64,000 nucleotides of DNA, taken from positions 1 to 64,000 of the forward strand of contig VCJN01000646.1 of NCBI GenBank assembly GCA_006384855.1, read 5' to 3'. Within the stretch, counting starts at the first letter, position 1. The number at the start of each line of letters is the position of its first letter. Source of the DNA: Tetraselmis striata. Taxonomy: Eukaryota > Chlorophyta > Chlorodendrophyceae > Chlorodendrales > Chlorodendraceae. Under the pieces are notes generated by a model that did not search any database, was not told the origin of the DNA, and saw only the letters and a list, made by a program, of their open reading frames with translations. The position numbers and the translations under genes are program-made. Positions 31,540 through 40,692 of the stretch are shown here, piece after piece.

Positions 31540-32547
31540 CACTACGATATGCTACATACTACATAGTATCTTCGCAGCAATGTCGCCGCAAACATATAGT
31601 TACATGAGCTAGCTGCAAAACGCGATAGGAAACGTCTATTACAACATTTGCGCAATGGAGGCATCACCAGAAGAGGGTGCGGAATGAGCACGGGCAGACT
31701 CATCAAACTTGGCCGTCTGCACTCCGGCAGAGAGAATGCCGCCCAAGGTACCATGCACGCAAGCAGAGACTCGCTGCAACAACCCCCGCCACGTACGCAA
31801 CATGTGATGGCAGAACTCAGCGGGCTGGTTGGCAACAAAGTTCCGAAGAGCATGGACGGACTGACCATGAAGGAAGCACGAAGTCGGGGCGGAAGGACCG
31901 CCAGGGAAGTTGCGCACAGCAAGTAACACGGCGTAGCTGTAGACCACCGTTAAAAGCGGATTTTTCGAGGCGGCCGCGGTCCTCAATCACAAAAGGGTAG
32001 CACCGGTGAACACCATGCACTGGAGCGGGAAACGCCCGGTCCGCCGCCAGCTTGTTGTGCTCCGCCTCGGTCGCCGCGATCCCCGGGGTGCAACAGCGGA
32101 GGTCGTTGCCCCAAGTGGGGGTCGTGGAGGACACGCACCCGAAATCGATCATGTGATCGCACGCCGGGCCCCCCACCTTGCGAGCGTCAAACCTGACGGC
32201 CGCGAGCGGTCCGCTGGGCGTAGCCCACTCGTCTCAAGGGTCAAATCGCCGACTTTAGAGCGGTCCCGGTCGAGCACCGTCCCCGCTTCAATCGCAACGG
32301 AAGCCCACAGATTTTTCAAAGCTGTAAGCAGGCGGTGCTTGTAGTTCGCGACGGGGCAGATGGGCAGATGATCCATGACGAAATCCGTGGCGTCCCCGTT
32401 CGAGCCATCCGTAGGGCGAAGCCATGAATAAGGGGTCAATTCCACACGTGGGGCCAGGGCATATGACAAGCGCGGAATCCCCGCGCGGGCGAAGGCCAAG
32501 CACCCGCGCAGCGGCGGCCGAATAAGCAGCATGGGGAATGTTGACAC
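31540..32547 (-). mobile_element. Retroelement fragment with endonuclease-like C-terminal domain
   Basis: The minus strand reads, in order, GLRPADRSRPSGLTLARW, ITHMIDFGCVSSTTP, TEAEHNKLAADRAFPAPVHG and YPFVIEDRGRLEKSAF. This matches the layout of the restriction-endonuclease-like C-terminal region of some RT retroelements (RPAD...W, then D-x-T/S-x-V, then A-E-x-x-K, then P-F-V-x-x-x-G). A downstream helical region (VNQPAEFCHHMLRTW-like) follows to about 31640. It is a 5'-truncated piece with several breaks and shares its end with 29440-29700. Confidence 0.55.
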
Positions 32548-32548
32548 C

Positions 32549-33950
32549 AGTGTTGCTGTCTCTGCTGTACACTATCTAGACGATGTAGCTTTGGGTATGC
32601 GCATTAGTACTTTAGCACATATCTGAGTGGTACGAGCACCGCGCTACGCACGCGCTGCGGGCACCGCATCGCGCCTGACATATAGGCGTTCGGCGCTCCG
32701 GGCATGCTCACTTCTCTGTAACCAGACTCTCTCCCGGCTATGGGCTTCCTCCTCCCAACCCCGGCTCATGCCGGGACGTGCGACATGGACCAGCACGTCG
32801 GTTGCGGGGAGGTTGCGCATGACAGGTTATGGGCCTTCTACATCCTATGTCGGACACTAGTGAGAGTGGTCTGACGCTAGACTTCGCAGGAAGTCCGTAT
32901 GGGCGGGAAGCCCGGACGCAAAACTGAGACCACCGCAGCTAGAAGGGGCCTCGATACTCGACAGGTTGTTTGCGCACCTACATCTAAAGCGCACACCCGG
33001 ACGCTGGCTACCATGACGTCAGCGACCGCCATGTACGGCGGGCTCCCTCGCCAGCTACCACGACGCCAGCGACTGCCGCGTACTGCAGTTCCCGCCCGAA
33101 GAGATTCTCGGCTCGGCCGACTGGAAAATTCACGCAACGCTCGTCGACTAGTATGAAGTCGTATGCAAAGCTCGGCACACCAATGCCAAGGAGAAGTGGC
33201 CACCCGCGACTTTTATCCGCTCGACAGCCGGCGCAGTCAGACTCCCTAGAGGACCTGCCCCGATCCACACCGAGGTCAGGGCTTGGCGGGCTGCCTCTAG
33301 GCTAGCGACTAGCGCTAGCAGCCGAAACCCCTGCTTGACGCATCCCCTTGCGACATTGGGAGGGGATGCTGACACCAGTGTTGCTGTCACTGCTGTACAC
33401 TTTCTAGACGATGTAGCTTGGGGTATGCGTATTAGTACTTTAGCACATATCTGAGTGGTACGAGCACCGCGCTACGCACGCGCCGCGGGCACCGCATCGC
33501 GCCAGCCATAAAGGCGTTCGGCGCTCCGGGCCTGCTCACTTCTCTGTAACCAGACTCTCCCGGCTATGGGCTTCCGCCTCCCAATCCCGGCTCATGCCGG
33601 GACGTGCGACATGGACCAGCACGTCGGTTGCGGGGAGGTTGCACATGACAGGGAATCTTGCGGGCTGACTCGTGATCCGGCTGGAAAAGCGACAGGGAGC
33701 CCGGCCCGCACGCGCTGTACAAGGGCAAGATGTCAAGTCGCGAGGCCGCGGGACCCGTACGCTTGAAGCCAAGAGCGAGGGCCACGAAGTCACGCAAGCG
33801 AATCGCGCGGCTGAGGTGGCGTTGGACAACCATGGCCGTGGGTTGTCATCGGAGGCAGCACCCGTACCCGTACCCGAGGGCGGAGTAGAAGTGCCGCATG
33901 GCTGCGATTCTAATAGGGAAGGAGTTGCCAATGACGGAGGGGGGCACTAA
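32549..33950 (+). mobile_element. Element with ~285-bp direct repeats, gag-like or unknown content
   Basis: 32549-32833 and 33370-33655 are direct repeats (GACACCAGTGTTGCTGTC..., GTGCGACATGGACCAGCAC), about 93-95 percent alike. They enclose a ~540-bp stretch with protein-like minus- and plus-strand readings. A TATA-like box (GACATATAGG / GCCATAAAGG) lies at the same place in each repeat. A 93-codon plus-strand frame follows the second repeat (33672-33950). Either an LTR-type fossil with short internal DNA or a tandem array of a larger element; it looks broken. Confidence 0.45.
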
Positions 33951-34426
33951 TTCGCGGGGCGACGCTATTGTGAGAGCTACATAAGCGCATTGAGTACCGG
34001 TAACACCGATAGGAAGTGATTGCTGGGCATCATAGGCGGCCTCAACAGTACCAACTCCTGAAACACAGGAAATTTCCGGAAACTTGAAATTTCAGAAATT
34101 TCCGGAAATTTCTGGAATTTCCAGAGGGGGCTGGAAATACCAAGATGTACTGCCACAAAGTACTGTTTACAATGCCACACTAGACCTTTCTAAGGCTGTT
34201 GCTGCGGCGGCGTCTACTGCTGCTGCTCCTGCTGCTGCTGCTCCTGCGGCTGCGGCTGCTGATGCACTTGCTGCTGATGCACCTGCTGCTGAGCTAGGGA
34301 GGCAGGTGGGGTAGCAGATATCGCAACATCACTATTAGTAAGATTAGCTACATGTCGCTGCTGTATGTTGGGCTACGTGTGCTTGCAACATTTGCATGTG
34401 CATGTGCTGTTGCACTGTGTAATGGG

Positions 34427-34475
34427 TTTAGGGTTTAGGGTTTTAGGGTTTTTAGGGTTTTAGGGTTTTAGGGTG
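34427..34475 (+). repeat. Internal telomere-type repeats (TTTAGGG/TTTTAGGG)
   Basis: About seven units of GGGTTTAGGG and GGGTTTTAGGG variants in tandem. The unit types are those of plants and green algae (TTTAGGG; TTTTAGGG in Chlamydomonas). It adjoins the 3' end of the leftward gene ending at 34468. Confidence 0.9.
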
Positions 34476-35019
34476 GCAGCATCCCTGGCACAATGCCGAG
34501 CGCCTGCATGCGTTGATGATTCAAGAGAACTTGGTTCTGGCGTTGGAGCTCGTACTCATTGAGCTCGGTAGCGCCTGGCGCCTCAGCATGCCTCTTCCTT
34601 CCAGCTCCGCGCCCACCGCCATCACGCCCAGATCCACGCCCTCCGCCGCGGCGCCGTCTCCTACCCCGTCCACTGCCGGTAGCACCGTCTGTGGTGCCGT
34701 CAATTGTGCCCTCCTGCATCACCTCTTCCTCCTCCACTGCATCAGCAGCTCTCTCAAGCTCCGCCGCTCTAGCCTTGGTTCTCGGAGTGCGCTCAAATAC
34801 ATAGGCAGCATCACCCTCCTCTTCTGAAGGAGGGTCAGGGGGCACTACCCTATCTGTGGTGACACAGAGCTCATCGTCCGAGTCCTTGGAGCTGTCAGAA
34901 TCGCCGGAGTCCTCCACATGCATGGCATCGTCAAATGTTGTCATGCCATCCATTGCATCAATGATCTCCGCGACATATTCATCCATATGTGCGACATCTT
35001 CATCCTGCAGTGCCCGCAC
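34468..35019 (-). CDS. Acidic/Gly-Arg protein inside the hAT-like element
   Basis: Unknown function, about 183 residues. The reading follows an AG acceptor-like site near 35020. It is acidic first (DEDVAHMDEYVAEIIDAMDG, then DSGDSDSSKDSDDELC), then a helix (KARAAELERAADAVEEEE), then a Gly/Arg block (GRGRRRRRGGGRGSGR) and an ending with NEYELQRQNQVLLNHQR. The mix of acidic tract, RGG-like block and C-terminal helix suits a nuclear protein and does not look like a random frame. It could be the C-terminal exon of an element gene or a captured host exon. The RGG-like block could bind nucleic acid. Confidence 0.45.
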   Translation of the reverse strand: MRALQDEDVAHMDEYVAEIIDAMDGMTTFDDAMHVEDSGDSDSSKDSDDELCVTTDRVVPPDPPSEEEGDAAYVFERTPRTKARAAELERAADAVEEEEVMQEGTIDGTTDGATGSGRGRRRRRGGGRGSGRDGGGRGAGRKRHAEAPGATELNEYELQRQNQVLLNHQRMQALGIVPGMLPP

Positions 35020-35489
35020 TAGCAGGATCTTGCAATGGAGAGGGGGTGGGGAGGGCGGGGGGGGGGGGGGGGGGGGCGCGGAGGGATCGCACCTTTCGGG
35101 GCAGGGGGTCGGGGGCTTGTGGCGGCTTGTGGGGGAAGTGCCGGCCGGGGCTGCCTCACTGCCTGGAGGGTGAGGGTGGAGGGCTCAATGCTCGACTCGT
35201 ATTGAACTCGCGAGTAGTAGCGGCAGTGCGGCACGGGCCGCGGGCGGTGTGGATAACGTTTCCACTGTATCCAGCTGAGAACGCGCCACGTCGCAAATGC
35301 GCGGGGGTTAAGGGAATGGAAATCTAGGAATTGAAATCTAACTGGAAATTTCTGAAATTTCAAGTTTCCGGAAATTTCAACGAAATTTCAAGGTCCCTCT
35401 GTGATATTTCTGGGAAACGCTCACCTCTGATGGGGAGTGGCCGTAAAAGGTGATGTGGTGGCGCGCAGTCATCCGTTAGTACTCGTATT

Positions 35490-36430
35490 ACCAGTACGGG
35501 CTGGATGCCGGCCGCTTTTAGGCAGCTTCCTGTGTTGATTTTCTAATTCTGGGGAACTGCCCTTTTTGTAATTCACACCAGTACGGGCTGTAGTACCAAC
35601 TGATGGATCCGGTGCAGCGGTAGTAGTGGTCGTAGGATTACCGACCGTAAGTAACTCGAAGATCTCGTGGGCGTGCCCGTATGCGGCGCGTGCGCGCCGC
35701 ACATTTGCTTGATGCGGTAACGTGGTGGGGGCCCGTACAGTCTCGTATACGTGGCGCGTCTCGCGCGCCCATGGCAGCAAAGCTCTCGTAGCCACGGACG
35801 ACACCTCGGCGCGAACCGCCTTGTACAATATAAGGAGTCGAGGGTGGGCCCGTACTCCCGTACCAGCAGCTTTGGCAGGACGACGACCGATTGCGCGGGA
35901 TAAAACGCACGCCGCGGGGGGCTCGGACTGCAGCAAGGCCATATTCAAACCGCCAAAATTTGCGGGCATACTCATGTGGACGATTGCATCCTGCAGCCTC
36001 CATGCACGGTGTAGACTGGTCGCAGGCGTCCAAACCAAGCAACGAAATGTAGCCGAAATGTTGGCGACGTCCACGGCCTCTAAGAAAGGGTTCAGCTCCG
36101 ACGGCGGCATCATGCGGCTGAGGAAGCTGGTCTGCCGCACCGCGCATACGACCATCAATGCATGGCCCCATGGTGGCAGCCGTATCCCGACGTGCCAAAG
36201 GCGGCGATGCGCTCCAACATTGCGGCGTGGGCCTCCCGGCGCCGCCCCAACGCACCGGTCATCCACCCGGGGTAATGGCTAATAGGAGCACCTACGTGCA
36301 CGGCGCCATCCTGGACAAGGTCGTCGGCCGGGGTACGAAACGAATAGGTCGTCGGCCGCCGCAAACATATAGGTCTGAATAATTCGTCTGCGGATAGCTG
36401 GGCGGCAGCAGGGACGAACAACATCAGTGC
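35490..36430 (-). mobile_element. Retroelement fragments (RT C-terminal region and a separate 3' end)
   Basis: On the minus strand, HALMVVCAVRQTSFLSRMM, PSELNPFLEAVDVANISAT, LVWTPATSLHRAWRLQDAIV and MSMPANFGGLNMALLQSE align in order with the thumb-like region of the element at 16600-19340 (HHVWAMLKHCMHHMAGYW and following), from another subfamily. A plus-strand piece at about 35500-35595 is a copy of the 3' end, with CTTTTTGTAATTCACACCAG. It is broken and truncated. Confidence 0.5.
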
Positions 36431-38030
36431 TCGTTGGAAAGCTATTTGGTAATTTGCGGTAACTATTTCGTCTTATGATTACCACGTGATAATAATGAAA
36501 GATAAGGAGATAATTACGAGCCGGAGCCCGGCGGGCCCAGAGTCGCCTACCTCGGTGATTCGCCAACGCTGTGAATTATCATGGTTTCAAAAATGCAATC
36601 GAGTCCGGTTTTGCCAAAAAGGCGCGTAGGATGTTTTACACAGAACAACCGTCGTTTCATGGCTAGGAAGGCTTTGCGAAAAAAGGGGGGAAGTCGGAGG
36701 AGCTTGCAAGGCGAAAACGGAAAACGGGAGGGCGCTGCCGATGGCAGAGCGCTGGAAGATGGTTGGCGAGCGCTGCTGGTGGGCTGTCCTAATTAGCTCG
36801 CCGGCCAGGAGCGCATGGCTCGCGGGCGATGGGGCAGCCCAAACTTGACCATGACGGTATATATACCGGTAACTCAACCGGTTGAAACCACCAACAGACC
36901 ATACATGTCATACGTCATACAAGTCATATGTCGTGCTAGGATAGTTGACTTGTTGGGAAACCCCTTAAACTAATTTAAAACGTGCAATCGAGTGTGATTT
37001 TTCCAGTTACACGCGGTTCGTTTACGACTGCGAGCGTGGGCAATCGCGAGGCGTGCCGACCTGACGAAGGCGGAAGATGGCTTGAGTTGTAGAAGGATCT
37101 TGCGCCAAGAGGTTAGGAACCTCGACCGAGGCGCAGGCGCAAAACAGATGCGGATAGGAGGTGTGGACGGCGCAAGCGCCGGCGCGTCATAGGCCAGATG
37201 TGTCGCGAAATCAAGGCGCAGTCTCTCGATGGCGCAATTGCCGCCCGCCGTGGCGGCGTACGACACGAACCGGAACTATAGGCCAATAAGAACGGGCAGG
37301 TTCGCGACGAGTGCCCAACAGAACGGCACAGGTAGAACGCATACGGGCTGCGCGCGCGAGCGCGCGAGCGCGGCGCCGCGTATAACATGGTACGGCACGA
37401 TGTATGATGTACGCAACGCGACGGTAACTCTGCACATTACGAGGGGTAGTGGACATATAACCTTGCGCGATGACGGCAATGTACGGCCGCAACCATCACC
37501 AGAGGCGATCGTCCCGCCGCATCGCATGAGGGGCGGCACTTGAAACGCACAACGCATCGGGGGAACGTAAGGAACTACCTCGCTTGGTACTCCTTCCGGG
37601 ATGAAGGCAAGGTCGCCCAAGGTAGGAAGAAGGGACCATTGCCGAGCGAGGACCGACGTACGAAGGCCCTCGACCTTGCGGAGGCTTGGCAACAGAGCGA
37701 GCTCGGGAGGTAGTACCAAGCCGGTAAGTGCCCCCTTCTAACGTGATGTTCAAGGGCGAAGAGGAGGTCTGCGCGGTGACGCCGCACTCGGAAGCCGCAG
37801 GCAAGTCGCGTTAGTTTTCGCACTTGTCTGAATACATAGCAACCGCCGCGAGAGGCAATAAACACGCATAATGACTTTCGCAGCTACTGTGTCAGACCGC
37901 CGCCCAGTCCCTACGTTTGGCGGTTAGCCGATCGTATCGAGTGTTCAACGCAACAAGGTCGTGGTGCTGCTACCTTAATAGCACATATAGCAACAATACA
38001 AACGCACCACGAGGCGGTCAATGCTGTAAA
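36431..38030. other. Low-information region, no firm gene
   Basis: Frames of 60-147 codons occur on both strands (for example 37276-37719 minus and 37229-37543 plus), but none shows a family signature or consistent splicing. The related sequences AATGCAATCGAGTCCGG (36593) and GTGCAATCGAGTGTGA (36983) suggest two diverged copies of a short repeat. Confidence 0.4.
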
Positions 38031-38041
38031 ATTCAAATCCT

Positions 38042-38340
38042 CTACGCATTCATGTCAGCCACCCGCCGACTCACTGTACCTTTTAGAGTGGACTCCAGCC
38101 CCCGGCTCGTGGGAGTATGGCATGGACCGTCGATGGAGGCGTTCTTAAAGCCAATGCCCATGCCAGGTCCCGCGGGGGGGGGGGGGGGGGGGGCGCCGCC
38201 TTGGGCGATGGGTTCAAGATATGGGCACGCAACGCGTCGGTTACGCACGAGGTAGAATACAACGAAACGACACCCTGCTCATCGGACATTCGAAAACCTG
38301 AATCAAGCAGGCTCTCCTTCCCGGCTTCGTCGTACATGGC
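38042..38340 (-). CDS. Possible two-part small gene around a C-tract
   Basis: The minus strand gives YDEAGKESLLDSGFRMSDEQ to about 38215, then a homopolymer, then GFKNASIDGPCHTPTSR to a stop at 38042. The homopolymer could lie in an intron, as in the coiled-coil gene. No family is recognised. Upstream, the minus strand shows no clear continuation. Confidence 0.25.
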
Positions 38341-38399
38341 CCTAAGAACAACTCAGTCCGAGCGTGGTGGAGAGCATCATGCTAGCGCGTCGTAAGCAA

Positions 38400-39060
38400 T
38401 TTCATTTTTGTTGTAGTTGCCCCTATATTGCCATGGACAAGCAGTACAATTTGTTGTCCTTGACTAGTTAAATTTCGTTTTCATCAGCATCACCTCATCT
38501 TCGGAACGGGCAGACGCATCAGCATGAGAGTTGCACAAGCATCCATGAGGTGGATCTACTACTCATGAAACAAATGTCCAGTCACGGCCACTTATTGTAC
38601 GTACCCGCCTCCCGTGTCGGAGAACCCAATGGCCTAAATTCCTCATGCCCGATGAGAACTTCACCATTACGCAATATTGTTTAAATATGCATAAATACGA
38701 GAGATGTTACATACATCGTGTAATTATTGTAGTAGAGTAGCACAATAGCATATAAGCAGGGCTGTCGCATGTTGTCGCTAGCGCCGCTGGACATCGAGAA
38801 GTCCAAGCGGTACGCGTACTGCGAGTACATGTAGCTAGCATTCAAACTAGAATCTTAACGTCACCAGTACCGGTGACAGAATAGCCCGGGGTAATCAAAC
38901 CTCTATATTACCAATATGACCAATAGTCGAAGAAATACCGTACATAGCAACTGCTGTGTTTTGCAATATAAGCCAGGATTGGGCTTATTGCACTTAATTC
39001 AAGTGAAGGTAAGTCACTTAAGCGTCACTCCCCCCAAAAAGACTTACTTTGGGGTCGACG
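38400..39060. other. AT-rich non-coding stretch
   Basis: No supported gene. It contains an AAGCCAGGATTGGGCTT-type short inverted motif near 38970 that resembles the intronic repeat of the coiled-coil gene. Confidence 0.4.
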
Positions 39061-39067
39061 TAAGTGC

Positions 39068-39251
39068 TCAAAATTGAAATTGAAATTTGTTACAACGTCT
39101 AGTCTGCTGCATCCACTCGCTCAGACTGAGTTGCTCTTAGGACCTGCTATCTCTAACCACAGTGGGGAACACGGAGTGTTATCACAGCTCAAGCCACCGG
39201 CCATCCTCTTCTGCTTCCTAGCCCCTCCTCCTTCAAGTGGGCTATAGCTAA
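39068..39251. repeat. Dispersed repeat, left half of a split copy
   Basis: Matches 30468-30645 and stops exactly at the end of the CACTC terminal repeat. Its other half resumes at 48373. Confidence 0.8.
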
Positions 39252-39308
39252 CACTCGTCGAAACGGGGTCCGCTTAACCGCGTTTAACGACTACCAGGCG
39301 TGAGTAGT

Positions 39309-39617
39309 TGTAAGGATATGTACCACACAAATCCCCATGTGGGTACCCAGTGCCTGGTGCGTTTTGCGCAGTATCCTTACAGTTGGTGCTTCTACGCACG
39401 CGGATCCGGGTTCGATCCCGCGGAGAACCATAAAATATGATATGATATCCCGCAATGTTGGACGACCCGCGATCCGCGGATCGCCACCGAATCCAAGCCG
39501 AAACGTTGCTGGAGGAGGTCCTCCATCCTATGGGGGGGGTGGAGTGTAAGGATATGTACCACACAAATCCCCATGTGGGTACCCAGTGCCTGGTGCGTTT
39601 TGCGCAGTATCCTTACA
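39309..39617. mobile_element. TRIM-type miniature LTR element, complete, 309 bp
   Basis: Two identical 73-bp direct repeats, 39309-39381 and 39545-39617, begin TGTAAGGATA and end TATCCTTACA, so each has TG...CA ends and a 10-bp terminal inverted repeat. GTAGT flanks both sides (39304-39308 and 39618-39622), a perfect 5-bp target duplication. TGGTGCTTCTACGC, three bases inside the first repeat, fits a tRNA primer site, and a purine run (ATGGGGGGGGTGGAG) abuts the second. The interior has no coding capacity. Identical repeats imply a recent insertion; it looks whole for its class and is non-autonomous. Confidence 0.9.
39383..39430 (+). other. tRNA 3'-half-like sequence inside the TRIM
   Basis: GGATCCGGGTTCGATCCC followed by GCGGAGAACCA resembles a T-arm (GGTTCGATCC B-box type) plus an acceptor end with CCA. 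A full cloverleaf with D-arm and anticodon arm is not present, so I do not call a tRNA gene. Confidence 0.45.
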
Positions 39618-39629
39618 GTAGTCGCCTGT

Positions 39630-40430
39630 ATATATTATAATTACATGAGCTAGCATATATCGCCTGTATATATCGCGTGTAACGTAAGGCGTCACAGTAC
39701 TTTAAACTTGGCGGTAAGGATGAGTACGGCAGCGGAGCCCTGCATCAAAGTACTATAGCGAGTAGCGGGTACTCGGTAGTCACGAGTGCACAAAGTACGA
39801 CACGAGCACACGAGTCACTGTACTTTACGGGAATCGCCGCCCCTCATATTTGCTATTAGGCGCGCGCCTCCTCACGAGTACAGGTACGCGCGGAAGATAC
39901 CCGCGTGATGACGAGTGATGATGACGAGCAGGCGGGGCAGTACGGTACTGGTCGATACACAACAAAGGCTGCAAAAATGCATTACACGGTAGTCACGGTT
40001 GGTTTTCGCAGCTAGACAGCGTAGATTTTGCATCAAAATGTACGGGGTCGGCTGGGACCGAAAGATCCACGACTGGTACGGGGCCGCCAGACCGGATGGT
40101 GTCCGGAAAGGCGCCGCGCGTCCCGAGCCCCCGCCGGTGTTTGTAAATTACATGCCACCAGCGATCACGTGGCTCATCAGGACAGTACATTCCGCTATGC
40201 TGCTCTCGGCCTCTCATCACGGCTAAGATGTTGGGAAAGCCTGACTAATTGCTGCCGCACCTGGGCTTATCGGACACGCAACACCCCTGTGGGATGACGT
40301 ATATCAAAATGATATTCACTCCCCACCTCAGGTGCTTTCACAACTAACCAGACTAACCCTAATCTAAATCGAGCAGCATCCGGAAACGTACACACAAGCG
40401 ACTCATTGTCTCCGGGCGGGTGGGTGGGAG
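39630..40430. other. Interior of the CACTC element, unassigned
   Basis: Holds short direct motifs (CGCCTGTATATAT twice near 39625-39670) and a 63-codon plus-strand frame starting MYGVGWDRKIHDWYG at 40038, which is uncharacterised. A ~65-bp segment from 40005 recurs at 40628. Confidence 0.4.
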
Positions 40431-40692
40431 ACAATATAGTCGGATGCCTTCCAACAACTGAAGGCGCCCCCGGTCCGCGGCCGCCCTTTATACTCGGCTA
40501 AAGGGCGCCGCCGGACCGGCGCTGGCCGGTACCGGCGTACCGGGCCGGCAGGGTCGTCACTTAACCCTGACGGCGCTGCGAAAACCAGGGTTTCCTAGGT
40601 CGTTCCTCCCAAGGAAACCCTACAGTTTTCGCAGCTAGACAGCGTAGATTTTGCATCAAAATGTACGGGGTCGGCTGGGACCGAAAGATCCA
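40005..40692. repeat. 65-bp direct duplication across an LTR boundary
   Basis: TTTTCGCAGCTAGACAGCG and the following sequence up to GAAAGATCCA occur at 40008-40072 and again at 40626-40690. The second copy starts exactly at the inner edge of the left LTR-like repeat of the gag element, the first lies 360 bp outside it. Confidence 0.75.

Larger units (their letters stand above)
34122..35401 (-). mobile_element. Possible hAT-like TIR element with a leftward gene
   Basis: The inward-facing ends CAGAGGGGGCTGGAAAT (34122) and CAGAGGGACCTTGAAAT (reverse complement, ending 35401) resemble hAT termini. Both flanks are rich in GAAATTTCC palindromes, and a 34-base match (GGAAACTTGAAATTTCAG core) occurs inverted at about 34070-34104 and 35345-35379. 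An 8-bp target duplication is not clean. The interior has one leftward gene, a telomere-like run and a G-tract. Confidence 0.45.

Noticed and set aside
39383-39430. Functional tRNA gene
   Set aside because: Only a T-arm and acceptor-like end are present; no D-arm or anticodon arm can be drawn.
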